NCBI RefSeq assembly: GCF_005870025.1
Contig: NZ_VATA01000023.1
Location: 1 to 64,000, forward strand
Origin: Poseidonocella sp. HB161398
GTDB lineage: Bacteria; Pseudomonadota; Alphaproteobacteria; Rhodobacterales; Rhodobacteraceae
DNA: 64,000 nucleotides
Direction: 5' to 3'
This document shows positions 25,571 to 34,787 of this stretch, piece by piece. The notes beneath the pieces were generated by a model, which was not told the origin of the DNA, ran no database searches, and saw nothing but the letters and a program-made list of their open reading frames with translations. Each line of letters begins with the position of its first letter. The first letter of the stretch is position 1. A program made the translations under genes and the position numbers.

Positions 25571-25840
25571 TCAGTCGGCGGAGGGCGGGGTCCGGCCGAG
25601 TTCTTCCATCAGCCATTCGGCGCGGGCGATCTGCTCGCTCGCCACCGCAAGCTTGTGCTCTAGGCGCTCCCGCGTCGCGCCGTCGGGGCCGTCGGCGATC
25701 GCCTCTGCCAGGGCGCTCTTCTTCCGGTGCAGCTTGTCGAGAATCCGCGCAACATGGTCCGGCCGGATCTCGCTCGCATTGCCTCTCTCCTGGCGGGACC
25801 GGTACTCGGCAAGCTTGGCGGCCAGCTTTTTCAGGCCCAT
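25571..25840 (-). CDS. Small charged helical hypothetical protein
   Basis: 89 residues, rich in Arg, Glu, Ala and Leu (MGLKKLAAKLAEYRSRQERG, RILDKLHRKKSALAEAI, RLEHKLAVASEQIARAEWLM), predicted as two or three helices, possibly coiled coil. No family recognised. It lies 56 bp downstream of the Na/phosphate cotransporter on the same strand, beyond a terminator-like hairpin, so it could be read through or have its own promoter. Coding character is fair but not proven. Confidence 0.5.
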   Translation of the reverse strand: MGLKKLAAKLAEYRSRQERGNASEIRPDHVARILDKLHRKKSALAEAIADGPDGATRERLEHKLAVASEQIARAEWLMEELGRTPPSAD

Positions 25841-25860
25841 CGCGTCAGTTCCCGCTAAAC

Positions 25861-25884
25861 GAGACCGGCAGGATGCCGGGTCTC
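25861..25884 (-). terminator. Terminator-like hairpin after the Na/phosphate cotransporter gene
   Basis: On the minus strand GAGACCCGGC and GCCGGTCTC pair with one bulged C around a short loop and are followed by GTTT. It lies 13-36 bases past the cotransporter stop. Confidence 0.55.
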
Positions 25885-25896
25885 CTAGGTGGCAGT

Positions 25897-27726
25897 TTAC
25901 TCTCCTGCTCCGCGCTGCGCGGCGGCCGCGTCAGGTTCCCCTGGATGGGGCAGTTCGTCTTCGTCGAGCGAAATCAGCTTCTCGACTTCGGCCATGGCCA
26001 AGTCGCGTTCCATGTAGCAGCGCCGCGCGGCATTTGTCAGCAGGCGCATTGCCGCGTAGGCGTAGTGCGAGTCGTTCAGGAAGGAGGTTGCCCGTTCCGC
26101 CGACAGGAGGTCGGAGCGGATCAGCCGGTCGACCCGCGCGGAGGTGGCGCGCGCGTCATGCTCGATCTGGGCACGTTCCTGGTCTAGCCAGAGCGCGCTG
26201 CGTTCCTCGGGATCGGCCAGCGACAGCGCGTGGATCTCGGCGGCGATCCGCGCCAGTTCCGCCCGCAGCACGTCATAGAGCTCGGTCGTCAGGCCGAACG
26301 ACCGCGTCGTGTAGCGCTGGACGTTCTTGCGCAGGTGCTTGACCGATTTGACAGCCTGCACGACATCTCCGGCCACGTCGCGCAGCTCGTAGACCCGGTC
26401 GGCGATTTCCGGGGCGAATTCCCGGTCGCCGATATGGCTTGAGAAGTCGAGGATTGCGGCATGGAGCGACTTTACCCGGCGTTCGTAGGCGTCGTCGTAA
26501 TCGAGCAGGATCGCGGTCCGGGCGGTCCGCACTGTGCTGTCGAGGTCCTGGCTGGCAAAGACCTCCTCTTCCTGGAGATTTAGCCCGCGCAGGATCAGCC
26601 CGACGGCATTGTCAGCGAGATGCCGCACTTCCTTGCGCAGGGCGGTCTCGAAGGTCAGCGGCAGGTCGTACACCGCCTCGTTGAGGTAAAGCGGCCGGCT
26701 GGTTTCCGGCAGCGTGTCCGGCAGCCAACGTTCCAGCGCGGCGACCAGCTGGTCCAGGAGCGGCAGCATCAGAGCAACGCCGATCAGGTTGAAGACCGTG
26801 TGGAAAGCCGCGAGCTTCAGCGTGTAGTCGTCCGCCGCGATGCCGAGTGCCGCCGCGATCCGGTCGACCGCGCCCGCAAGTGGCGCAATGAAGGTCAGGG
26901 CGACGACGGCTGTGAGGGCGTTGAAGACCAGATGCGCCAGCGCCAGCCGCCGACCCTGGACGTTGGCCCCGAGTGCTGCGAGGATCGCGGTGACGGTGGT
27001 GCCGACATTCGTGCCGATGGCAAGCGCCAGCGCATTTTCGTAGGTCAGCTGCCCCGAGGTCAGCGCGGTCAGGATCAGCACCATGGTTGCGTGGCTCGAC
27101 TGCATCGCCACCGTGGCGGCGGCGCCGATCACAGCATAGACGGCCAGTCCGGCAATGCCGGTCAGGGCAAACCGGGTCAGGTCGAACTGGTTCTGGAATG
27201 TGTCGAACCCGTCCTTCATGAAATGGATGCCAAGGAATAGGAAGCCGAGCCCGCCGAGGGCGAGACCGGCGCCGCGCAGCGGCTTCGACGACTGGAAGAC
27301 CAGCAGGATGCTGAGCGCCAGCATCGGCATGGCATAGGCGGCGATATCGACCTTCAGGCCAAGCCCGGCGACCAGCCAGGCCCCGGTCGTGGTGCCGATA
27401 TTGGCGCCGAAGATGATGCCGACCCCGCCGGCCAGCGTAATCAGGCCTGCGCTGAGGAAGGAGATCGTGATGACCGAGACGAGCGAGCTCGACTGCAGGA
27501 GCGAGGTGGTGACGAAGCCCGACAGCAACGCGCGCAGCTTTGATCGAGTTGCGCCCGCAAGCACCCGCTCCATGGCACCGCTGCCGAAGAGCTTGAACCC
27601 GTCCTCGAGCATGAACATCCCGAAGAGGAAGACCGCGACGCCGGCGGCGATCTCCTGCAGGTCGGGCACGCGCCAGAAGGCCAGGATCATGCTTGCCATG
27701 GCGGCGGGGAGGACATAGCGCTTCAT
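25897..27726 (-). CDS. Na/phosphate cotransporter (NptA-type) with PhoU-like C-terminus
   Basis: A 609-residue inner-membrane protein. Two inverted repeats of the Na/Pi fold each carry the QSS signature: TSLLQSSSLVSVITISFLSA and ATVAMQSSHATMVLILTALT. Glycine-rich loops follow (FGANIGTTTGAWLVAGLGL, AIGTNVGTTVTAILAAL). From about residue 370 onward is a helical PhoU-like cytoplasmic domain (RKEVRHLADNAVGLILRGLN, VVQAVKSVKHLRKNVQ). Homologues move phosphate with sodium, in some cases outwards. The ATG at 27726 begins MKRYVLPAAMA. No pho operon genes are adjacent. Confidence 0.9.
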   Translation of the reverse strand: MKRYVLPAAMASMILAFWRVPDLQEIAAGVAVFLFGMFMLEDGFKLFGSGAMERVLAGATRSKLRALLSGFVTTSLLQSSSLVSVITISFLSAGLITLAGGVGIIFGANIGTTTGAWLVAGLGLKVDIAAYAMPMLALSILLVFQSSKPLRGAGLALGGLGFLFLGIHFMKDGFDTFQNQFDLTRFALTGIAGLAVYAVIGAAATVAMQSSHATMVLILTALTSGQLTYENALALAIGTNVGTTVTAILAALGANVQGRRLALAHLVFNALTAVVALTFIAPLAGAVDRIAAALGIAADDYTLKLAAFHTVFNLIGVALMLPLLDQLVAALERWLPDTLPETSRPLYLNEAVYDLPLTFETALRKEVRHLADNAVGLILRGLNLQEEEVFASQDLDSTVRTARTAILLDYDDAYERRVKSLHAAILDFSSHIGDREFAPEIADRVYELRDVAGDVVQAVKSVKHLRKNVQRYTTRSFGLTTELYDVLRAELARIAAEIHALSLADPEERSALWLDQERAQIEHDARATSARVDRLIRSDLLSAERATSFLNDSHYAYAAMRLLTNAARRCYMERDLAMAEVEKLISLDEDELPHPGEPDAAAAQRGAGE

Positions 27727-28489
27727 CGGGGCCGTGCTTTCATTGCGCCGTCTCCTTGCGGCCATGGGGCTCCAGCTTTGCGCCTTCCCGTTCCGCTCCG
27801 TCAATGCCGACCTTCCGTTAGCAACCTGTCGGTGCCCACGTTGGCCTGTCCTGCCTGAAATGGATCGAAGCGGCATGTCTTCCCTGCTGCGCGATCGCAA
27901 GGCTGAGTGCCTCGTGGTTAGGGGTTCGGAATGACCAGATGCCCCGGAATCCTTGACCGGATGCTGTCAGGGCCGCTGATCAGATGATCCCTGCATTCGT
28001 ATCTGATCGAAACCCAGCGTGCGCGCTCTGTGGTACCAGCGACGAAGTCCAGCCCGCTCGCGCGCAGTTGTTGATGGTCCGAGTGCTTCTCGCAACAGGC
28101 GACGCCGATCCGCCTGATCCCGGACAGGGAGAATGGCGGTCATTCTGCGGTGGTCGCGCTCCTGACGGTCCTCGCTCGCGGTGGCGTCCAGCAGCCCGGG
28201 CCCGGATGCGGGCAGGGTGCAGCGAGAGTGGTCGCAAGTTCCGCCAAGGTGTCCTTTCCGCCGTCCCCTTGCCCCGGGGCAGCAGCATGCCGGGCAGGCG
28301 GCTTCCGAAGCCGGAAGGAAACAATTGCAGGAATGGCAATTCGTGGCATCGTGGCATCGTGGCATCGTGGCATCGTGGCATCGTGGCATCGTGGCATCGT
28401 GGCATCGTGGCATCGTGGCATCGTGGCATCGTGGCGGCGAGAGCGGCGCCAGATCTCCGGCGCGGCCGCAAGCGGATAGAAGGACGGGG
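27727..28489. other. Intergenic stretch carrying an 8-bp tandem repeat
   Basis: Apart from the tandem repeat at 28343-28430 nothing is recognisable. Long frames on both strands across this stretch owe much of their length to the repeat and show no family match. Confidence 0.55.
28343..28430. repeat. Eleven perfect copies of GTGGCATC, upstream of an AraC gene
   Basis: The 8-mer GTGGCATC repeats eleven times without a mismatch, then degrades (GTGGCGGC). It ends 59 bp before the AraC-type start codon. An eight-base unit is not a multiple of three. Perfect short tandem repeats like this change length by slipped-strand mispairing, so promoter spacing, or the frame of any leader peptide, would switch. 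Confidence 0.95.
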
Positions 28490-29431
28490 ATGCCCGAGGC
28501 AGCACGGATTGAATGCCGCGAGTTCGGCCACCGATGCGGAGACGCGTCTCCGGACCTGTTCTCGCGAACCAGTGACTTCCGTTTCTTCGGCAGGGACGGG
28601 CGCCTCTCGCATGCCATCCTTCCAGCTGGACCCAAGGGGCTGAAAGTCGCCCGGATCCTGTCCACCGGCCACGCGGCAAGCTTCAGCGAGGACGCAAGGA
28701 CCGCGCTCACGATCCCCCTGGCAGGCAGGTCCGAAGTCCGTCTTGGCCGGGAAACCTGCGCGGTCGGTGCCGGGGACATCTTCGCCGTCGGCCCATCGGA
28801 GCGCCGCAGCAGGCTGCTGCCAGACGCCGGCGGACACTATCGAAGCTACACGGTGCTTTCTGCCACGCACCGGGAAGCCTCCTCCGGATCAGGACGGTGC
28901 TGGCATCTTCCGGACGCTGCCAGCGCCGGGCGGCTCAGGCAGCTTCTGGATTTGACCTTCGCGGCCTTCACCGGCCCGGTGCCCGTTTCCTTCCGCCGCG
29001 CTGCACTTTTCGAAGCGCTCATTGCCGACATGTTCGGCGACCTCCTGGCCTTGCCGTCGCGCGGTGAGACCCGTCCTCCGTATCCTGTCGGCCAAGCGGG
29101 TATCGTTGCATGCGCGAAGGACTTCATGGGCGCGAGCTTCGCCGATCCGCTGACCACCGCCGATATCGCCGCCGCGGCCGGTGTCAGTCCGCGGCATCTG
29201 CAACGGGCCTTCGCTGCCGTGGCAGGCGACAGCCCGCTCCGGCTGCTCTCGGAAATGAGGCTCGACCAGATGCGGGCGCGTCTGGCAGCGCCTTCGGAGG
29301 GCACCACTGTCACTTCCGCGGCGCTAGAGTCGGGGTTGAGCCATCTGGGCCGTTGCAGCGAGGCCTACAGGCGGCGCTTCGGCGAGCTGCCCTCGGAAAC
29401 CTTGAAGCGGACCCGCAGGCGCCACGGCTAG
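28490..29431 (+). CDS. AraC-family transcriptional regulator
   Basis: A 313-residue protein. The N-terminal cupin-like sensor half contains HAASFSEDARTALTIPLAGR and GAGDIFAVGPSERRSRLLPD. The C-terminal double helix-turn-helix contains LTTADIAAAAGVSPRHLQRA and SALESGLSHLGRCSEAYRRR, ending FGELPSETLKRTRRR. The ATG at 28490 has AAGGA at 28480-28484; upstream in-frame starts would run through the 8-bp repeat and encode a low-complexity peptide, so I reject them. Target and inducer are unknown. It converges on the next gene; the two stop codons share the palindrome CTAG at 29428-29431. Confidence 0.87.
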   Translation: MPEAARIECREFGHRCGDASPDLFSRTSDFRFFGRDGRLSHAILPAGPKGLKVARILSTGHAASFSEDARTALTIPLAGRSEVRLGRETCAVGAGDIFAVGPSERRSRLLPDAGGHYRSYTVLSATHREASSGSGRCWHLPDAASAGRLRQLLDLTFAAFTGPVPVSFRRAALFEALIADMFGDLLALPSRGETRPPYPVGQAGIVACAKDFMGASFADPLTTADIAAAAGVSPRHLQRAFAAVAGDSPLRLLSEMRLDQMRARLAAPSEGTTVTSAALESGLSHLGRCSEAYRRRFGELPSETLKRTRRRHG

Positions 29432-29757
29432 CCGAAGACGGGAAGCATCTCGATCCAGACGCGGAAGACCGCCGCAGAGAGGCAGGCAAGACCCAGGAGC
29501 AGTGCCGTCCCGGCAGCCACGGCATCGGCTGCGATCAGCCTTCCGACTTGCCGACAGTCCGGGTGGCAGCGCCTCACCGCCTCCATTGCCGCCAGGCGCC
29601 AGGCCAGCCATGCGGCGATACCGGCAAAGACAGCGGCCATGGCCATGTTCACTCCGGGCAGGCTTGCCGGTTCGCGCAAGCCGCCGATTGCAGTCACGCC
29701 GGACAGGGCCAGCCAGCACATTGACGCAAGACCGGTCAACACCCTGTCAAACACCAT
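29428..29757 (-). CDS. Small membrane protein, about three transmembrane segments
   Basis: 109 residues with three hydrophobic stretches: FDRVLTGLASMCWLALSGVT, VNMAMAAVFAGIAAWLAWRL and AADAVAAGTALLLGLACLSA. No family I can name. The ATG at 29757 has AGGGAG about 10 bases upstream. Its TAG stop is formed by the same CTAG that ends the convergent AraC gene. Role unknown. Confidence 0.5.
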   Translation of the reverse strand: MVFDRVLTGLASMCWLALSGVTAIGGLREPASLPGVNMAMAAVFAGIAAWLAWRLAAMEAVRRCHPDCRQVGRLIAADAVAAGTALLLGLACLSAAVFRVWIEMLPVFG

Positions 29758-29985
29758 CACGGCCGAAACTCCCTTGCCGGTTGATCGCAGTCCGGGTCTC
29801 GGACGCCAGCTGCAGTCCCAAGGCATCCTGGCGCATGCGATACCGCCAGGGCAAGGGCTTGAAGCGGGCGAACGTCCGCAGCTGCCTTCGCCCATGGCGG
29901 GATTCGGATAGACAGACAGTCACCGGCCGCGGGACACTGCGATCAGAGCCCGCCTGCACGGGCCGCGCGCCAGATGGAGCAGACC

Positions 29986-30903
29986 ATGCCGCGAAGACCT
30001 TTCACCGCAAATTTTCGCCGGACGCTTCCGGCGGCGGGACTTGCCGCGCTCTGCGCGTCGGCGGCTCTCGCGCAGATCAGGACCGAACGTGTCGCCTTTG
30101 CCCCGGGGACGAGCAGCGCCAGCCTCCACGGCGGCATCCGGGGCGAGGAAGTCGTCGACTACGTGCTCGGCGCGTCTGCTGGCCAGACCATGACAGTGCA
30201 ATTCGAGCCAACCAATCCGGGCGCCTATTTCAACGTGATGGCATCTGGCACCGAGAGTGCGATCTTCACAGGGTCCATTGGCGGCAACAGCTTCGAGGGC
30301 GTGCTCCCGGCATCGGGCGACTACGTGGTCCGGGTCTATCTCATGCGCAGCGCAGCGCGCCGTGACGAGGCCGCGCGCTACATCCTGTCGGTTGCCATAG
30401 CCGCCGCGCCCGGAGACTTCGCCGATGGAAACGCCGGAGGTCCGGACTGGTGGCAAGTGTCTGGCGTAGCGTCGGATGATGCGCTGAACATCCGCTCCGG
30501 TCCCGGAACCGATCACGGCGTCCTTGCGGCGGTTCCGGACGGCACTGCCCTGCGCAACCTCGGCTGCCGCGGCGAAGGCGGATCGCGCTGGTGCGAGGTC
30601 GAGGCTCCGCGCGGGACCCGCGGCTGGGTTGCCGCACGCTATCTGAAGGAAGGACCGGCGCCTGCTGCCCTGTCGCTGGCTGGCGCGACGGGCGGCGTGG
30701 ACACGAGCCGCGCCGAGGCGGCCTGCAGGCAGGCACTTGCCGGCACCGCGAATGTGTCCACGGCGGATGTCGCCGTCTTCGACGTTCTCTGGGGCGAGGC
30801 CGGGATCGGGGTGATGATGACGCGGGCAGGCTCGAACGACCGCTGGAGCTGCCTGTCGGACGAAGCAGGCAACGTGCAGGGGCTGGGCAGGATGGGCGGC
30901 TGA
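29986..30903 (+). CDS. Exported SH3-domain protein
   Basis: A 305-residue protein with a signal peptide (ANFRRTLPAAGLAALCASAALA, cleavage after AALA). Residues ~30-135 form a beta-rich domain (SGDYVVRVYLMRSAARRDEA) seen in inhibitor or DNA-binding-like exported domains of this group. Then comes a bacterial SH3 (SH3b) domain (DDALNIRSGPGTDHGVLAAV, WCEVEAPRGTRGWVAARYL). The C-terminal ~70 residues are a small cysteine-containing domain (EAACRQALA, RWSCLSDEAGNVQGLG). SH3b domains often target peptidoglycan. I take the ATG at 29986, behind GGAG, over 29974. It leads a same-strand trio with the M13 peptidase and a lipoprotein. Confidence 0.75.
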   Translation: MPRRPFTANFRRTLPAAGLAALCASAALAQIRTERVAFAPGTSSASLHGGIRGEEVVDYVLGASAGQTMTVQFEPTNPGAYFNVMASGTESAIFTGSIGGNSFEGVLPASGDYVVRVYLMRSAARRDEAARYILSVAIAAAPGDFADGNAGGPDWWQVSGVASDDALNIRSGPGTDHGVLAAVPDGTALRNLGCRGEGGSRWCEVEAPRGTRGWVAARYLKEGPAPAALSLAGATGGVDTSRAEAACRQALAGTANVSTADVAVFDVLWGEAGIGVMMTRAGSNDRWSCLSDEAGNVQGLGRMGG

Positions 30904-31000
30904 ACTGCCGCCAAGCGCAGTTGCCCTGGCCCGGACCCGGTACGCGGAGCAGCCCGCCAGAGCCGTCCCGCGAGATTTCGGCAACCAATGGAGAAGACCC

Positions 31001-33070
31001 ATGCCGCGCCAGTTCCCGTACCTGCTTCTCGGCTGCGCGATTTGCGCAGCAGTCCAGGCATCGCATGCGGCTGATGACCTGCCGCCCGTGACGGCGGACG
31101 AGCTGGTCTTCTCGGCCGGCAACATGGACCGTTCCGTCGCGCCGGGCGAAGATTTCTACCGCTATGCCTCCGGCGGCTGGCTCGACCGAGTGTCCCGTCC
31201 GGAGGACATGGCGGACTGGGACATCCTCAGCATCATGGGCGAGCGCGTGGTGCGACAGGTCTCGGCCATAGCAGCAGAGGCGGGCAGCGGGGCGGCCTCG
31301 GCGCCGGAGGGCAGTCCGGTCCAGCTCGTCGGCAGCTTCTACAATGCCTTCATGGACGTTGCGGCAATCGAAGAGCGCGGCCTGGCCCCGCTTCAGGACA
31401 TCCTGGGGGCCATCGACGCAATCGTGACCTTCGACGACATGACCCGCTTCATGGCTGCGCAGGCACTGACAGGCGGACCCGGCCTGTTCAACATCATCGG
31501 CCCCAGCCCGGACCCGGCCGATTCCAGCCGCTACGCCCTCTACGTGGCGGGACAGGAGTTCGGCCTTGCCACGATCGTCCTGCCGGTGCTTGCCCTGCCG
31601 GAGGACGACTCCCGCAAGCAGGCCTACCGGCGCTACGTGGAGGACACCATGGCGATCGCGGGGCATGACGCGGCAGAGGCAGAGCGCATCGCCGCGCTCG
31701 TGCTGCGGATCGAGACCGCACTCTATTCCGGCATGCTCTCCCCGGCGGAGGGCAACGACCCCCGCCTGCGCTACGGCAAGCTGGACTTCGATGAGGTGCA
31801 GGCGATGATCCCTGCGCTGGATATCGGCCTCTATCTCGACGAGATCGGGTTCGCGCGCCCCGAATTCCTCGTCATGTACGAACCGCGCGCGCTCGGCGCG
31901 CTGGCAGAGCTCTGGCAAACCGCGCCGATGGCGGATCTCAAGGATTACGCGCGCTTCCGTGTCGTCGCCAAGTTCTCCGCATTCCTTGATCCGGCCTTCC
32001 GCGACCCGGGCCTGGCGCTGTCGCGCGCACTGGTCGGAACGGCAAGGGACCGGCCGCGCGACGAACAAGTCCCGGGGCTTCTGTCCGAATACCTGGGGCA
32101 TCCGTCGAGCCGGCTCTATGTGGACGCGTTCTTTCCGGAAGCCGCGCGCGCCGAGATGGCGGAAATCATCCGCAGGGTTCACGAGGAATTCGGCAAGAGG
32201 ATCGAAACCCTGGATTGGCTGACGGCTGCAACCCGGGACGAGGCCCTGGAGAAGCACGGAAAAATGGTCTTCGCCGTCGGATATCCCGACAGCTGGATCG
32301 ATTTCTCGCAGGTCGCGATCGGGGCGGAGTCGGTGGCCAATATCCGGGCTCTCGCGGCATTCGACCTGGAGAGGACACTCGGAAAGATGGGACATCCGGT
32401 GGCGACCGACGAGTTCGCCTCGAGGACGACCCTGCCCACCGCCGTCAATGCCGCCTACCAGCCCGCCGCCAACCGCTTCGAGGTCACTGCTGCGATCACG
32501 CAGCAGCCGGTCTTTTCGACGGAGATGGACCCGGCGCTGAAATTCTGCCGCCTCGGCGCAGTCGCGGGTCATGAAATGACCCATGGTTTCGACAGCGGGG
32601 GCCGGCAGTACGATGCCGCCGGCAATTTCCGCGACTGGTGGACCGCCGGAGACGCCGCAGCCTTCGAGGCCGAGGCAAGCAAGCTGATCGACCAGGCCGA
32701 GGCCTTCGAGGCCCTTCCCGGACTGTTCCTGAACGGCCCGCAGACCGTGCGCGAGAACATGGCCGATGTCGGCGGCATCACTCTGGCGCATCTCGCATTG
32801 CGGACCTGGCTGGCGGAGCATCCGGAACAGGATGTCGAGATCGACGGCCTGACTCAGGACCAGCGCTGCTTCGTGGCCTGGGCACAGTTCTGGACCGGCA
32901 AATCTTCGGAGGACTACATCCGGACGAAGGTCGCCGCCGACTACCATCCGCCCGGCTTCTACCGTGCTGTCGCTCCGCTCCGCCATGTCGACGCCTTTTA
33001 CGAGGCCTTCGGCATCGGGGAACAGGACCCCGTTTGGTTGCCGCCCGGGCGGCGCGTGAGGGCCTGGTGA
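31001..33070 (+). CDS. M13-family zinc metallopeptidase (neprilysin/PepO-like)
   Basis: A 689-residue exported peptidase. The signal peptide is PYLLLGCAICAAVQASHA. The M13 N-terminal domain starts NMDRSVAPGEDFYRYASGGW. The catalytic domain has the zinc motif HEMTH (His524, Glu525, His528) and the third ligand in ENMADVGG (Glu585), followed by the family ending (FYRAVAPLRHVDAFYEAFGI). M13 enzymes cleave short peptides. It lies about 100 bp after the SH3 gene and about 120 bp before the lipoprotein gene, all on the plus strand, so co-expression is plausible. Confidence 0.93.
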   Translation: MPRQFPYLLLGCAICAAVQASHAADDLPPVTADELVFSAGNMDRSVAPGEDFYRYASGGWLDRVSRPEDMADWDILSIMGERVVRQVSAIAAEAGSGAASAPEGSPVQLVGSFYNAFMDVAAIEERGLAPLQDILGAIDAIVTFDDMTRFMAAQALTGGPGLFNIIGPSPDPADSSRYALYVAGQEFGLATIVLPVLALPEDDSRKQAYRRYVEDTMAIAGHDAAEAERIAALVLRIETALYSGMLSPAEGNDPRLRYGKLDFDEVQAMIPALDIGLYLDEIGFARPEFLVMYEPRALGALAELWQTAPMADLKDYARFRVVAKFSAFLDPAFRDPGLALSRALVGTARDRPRDEQVPGLLSEYLGHPSSRLYVDAFFPEAARAEMAEIIRRVHEEFGKRIETLDWLTAATRDEALEKHGKMVFAVGYPDSWIDFSQVAIGAESVANIRALAAFDLERTLGKMGHPVATDEFASRTTLPTAVNAAYQPAANRFEVTAAITQQPVFSTEMDPALKFCRLGAVAGHEMTHGFDSGGRQYDAAGNFRDWWTAGDAAAFEAEASKLIDQAEAFEALPGLFLNGPQTVRENMADVGGITLAHLALRTWLAEHPEQDVEIDGLTQDQRCFVAWAQFWTGKSSEDYIRTKVAADYHPPGFYRAVAPLRHVDAFYEAFGIGEQDPVWLPPGRRVRAW

Positions 33071-33188
33071 CGGAATGCGGCAGCCGGCATCCCCAGGATG
33101 CTTGCTGCGCGGCAGCTGCAATCCGGACGCCGGAAGGCCCGGCGCGGCGCCCGGGCATCCCCCGACTTGCCAAAGGAAGGAAACACGA

Positions 33189-33527
33189 ATGAAGACATCT
33201 CTGCTCATCCTGCCGATTGCGGCACTCGCCTCCGGCTGCCTCGAAACAGAAGGCAGCTACGGGACCGGACGGAATTCCTCAGGAGGGACCGCATCCGCAT
33301 CGGTCAATGACCGCAGCGGCGGAGGCTTCACCCTCGTGCTGAGTGCAGGGGGCAGCACCTGCACGGGGATCTTCGACGATCCGGCTCCCGGCGGAAAGGA
33401 ACTGAGCCCGCTCAACTGCTCTGGAGGAAACAGCGGAAACGCGACGGTGCTCTATGATGGCAATGGCCGGCCGGAACGCGTGGTCTTCGGCGGCGTCGGC
33501 ATCGGGAGCGGCAGCATAGAGTTCTAA
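33189..33527 (+). CDS. Small lipoprotein
   Basis: A 112-residue protein. The lipobox LASGC follows a short hydrophobic signal (KTSLLILPIAALASGC), so it should be anchored to a membrane. The mature part is Gly/Ser-rich with two further cysteines (GGSTCTGIF, SPLNCSGG), likely a disulfide, and a beta-strand pattern. AAGGAAGGAAA precedes the ATG at 33189. No family recognised. It is the last gene of the exported trio. Confidence 0.7.
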   Translation: MKTSLLILPIAALASGCLETEGSYGTGRNSSGGTASASVNDRSGGGFTLVLSAGGSTCTGIFDDPAPGGKELSPLNCSGGNSGNATVLYDGNGRPERVVFGGVGIGSGSIEF

Positions 33528-34787
33528 TCTTGGCCGAAACTGCGCTCCTGGTACTGGCTTCCAAGTCCGGGTCGGGGCAGGGGCCATACGCAGCTGCGCA
33601 GGGTCATGGGGCAGAATCGTGTACGCCCTGCCGGGATGGGCGCAGTCATGGTCGCCTATCCCGCACTCGAGAAGGTGTGCCCCCTTCGCGCGTGATGTCG
33701 CTGTCTTTGCCGCCAATGGAGGCATCCTATCCCGGGGGTCCGGATTGGCGGATGTCCCGGAAACAGTCATTGCCATGCCGCGTTCGACGAGGGCGCGGCT
33801 CTAACGTCGGCAACCGTGTCTGCGCCGGTCCTGCCGTAGATCCCGACGGCGTCGAAGCCGCCGCCCATGGCGCTATCGCCGGACGTGCTGAACTGGAGAT
33901 CACGGCTTGCCCCGCTGCGCTTCGCACCCGGCGCCGGTGGCACCTCATGTGTCCTTCTCATTGAAGACCCGATGCGGGGCCGTGCCTCGCTTCCGAGCGA
34001 TCGCCGGACGGTGGTGCCGGATACCACAGTCCCGATGCACAGGTTTGAGGCAGGACAGGTGTCCCCCTGCGGGGCAGGGCTCTGCCGCCACTTATCCACA
34101 GAACTGTCCCCGCATGCTGGGGAGAAGCGGCCAGCCCTCACTGCGAAACTTCGCTTCTTTCAGGCTGGAACCTTGACCGGGGAATCCGCCAGCACTTCCG
34201 CGGGAGAGAGCCGAAGCCGAGTCGAGGGCGCGGTCGCTGCCCGCGTGGACCGCGGCCGCAGGCCGGTGCCGTAGGTGGAAGACTAGGGAGCATGGCCTCC
34301 TGGGGTGCCGGTGCCCGCGCCGATGGGGCCGTGCGTGGCAGCAGCGGGCGCGGCAACCGGATCTTCGCGAGGCGGTGCTGCGGAATGAGCTGTGCCGCGC
34401 GATCGGTCCGAGCGGCGATGGCGAACGATTTCTGGTCGCGCTGGCGCGATTTGCCAGATGGCGCCGGCCCCTGGAAACCGGCGTCCCGGCTGCTCGGCCT
34501 CCGGACCCGCGGGGGGGAGAGCGGCAGCGGATCTCCAAATAGCATGTTCCCGACAGGACCGTCATTCGCGCCTGCCAGTGGCATGTCCATTGCGCGCATC
34601 GAGTTCCCCTCATGGGCCCAGGTTTGCACCCTCTCAATTGCGTCGCACGCCGCTTTCGGAGGCCGCCAGGAATACGCCCGGGGCAAAACAGAAATTAATT
34701 GAGGCGCCCGACTATCTTCACCCTTTCCGATTCGCCCGGATGAATGGACAGTGATGTCCTGTTCAGGTCCCTCGAAAGCTCCGCTGC
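33528..34787. other. Gene-poor 1.26-kb stretch
   Basis: No gene I can support. A coding-like plus frame ends at the TAG at 34540-34542 (LREAVLRNELCRAIGPSGD, GERFLVALARFARWRRP) but lacks a credible start and family. A single consensus DnaA-box sequence TTATCCACA is at 34092-34100, on its own. Possibly decayed host DNA. Confidence 0.45.

Noticed and set aside
28343-28430. Tandem array taken for a CRISPR
   Set aside because: The unit is 8 bp with no spacers; it is a simple tandem repeat.
30341-33208. A 955-codon minus-strand frame opposite the M13 peptidase
   Set aside because: Shadow frame; the M13 active-site motifs on the plus strand settle the strand.
34092-34100. TTATCCACA, a consensus DnaA box, taken as a replication origin
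   Set aside because: It is a single site with no cluster, AT-rich unwinding region or dnaA/rep gene nearby.
34270-34542. Coding-like plus frame ending ...LVALARFARWRRPLE
   Set aside because: The composition looks coding, but there is no start with a ribosome site and no recognisable family; not enough for a gene call.
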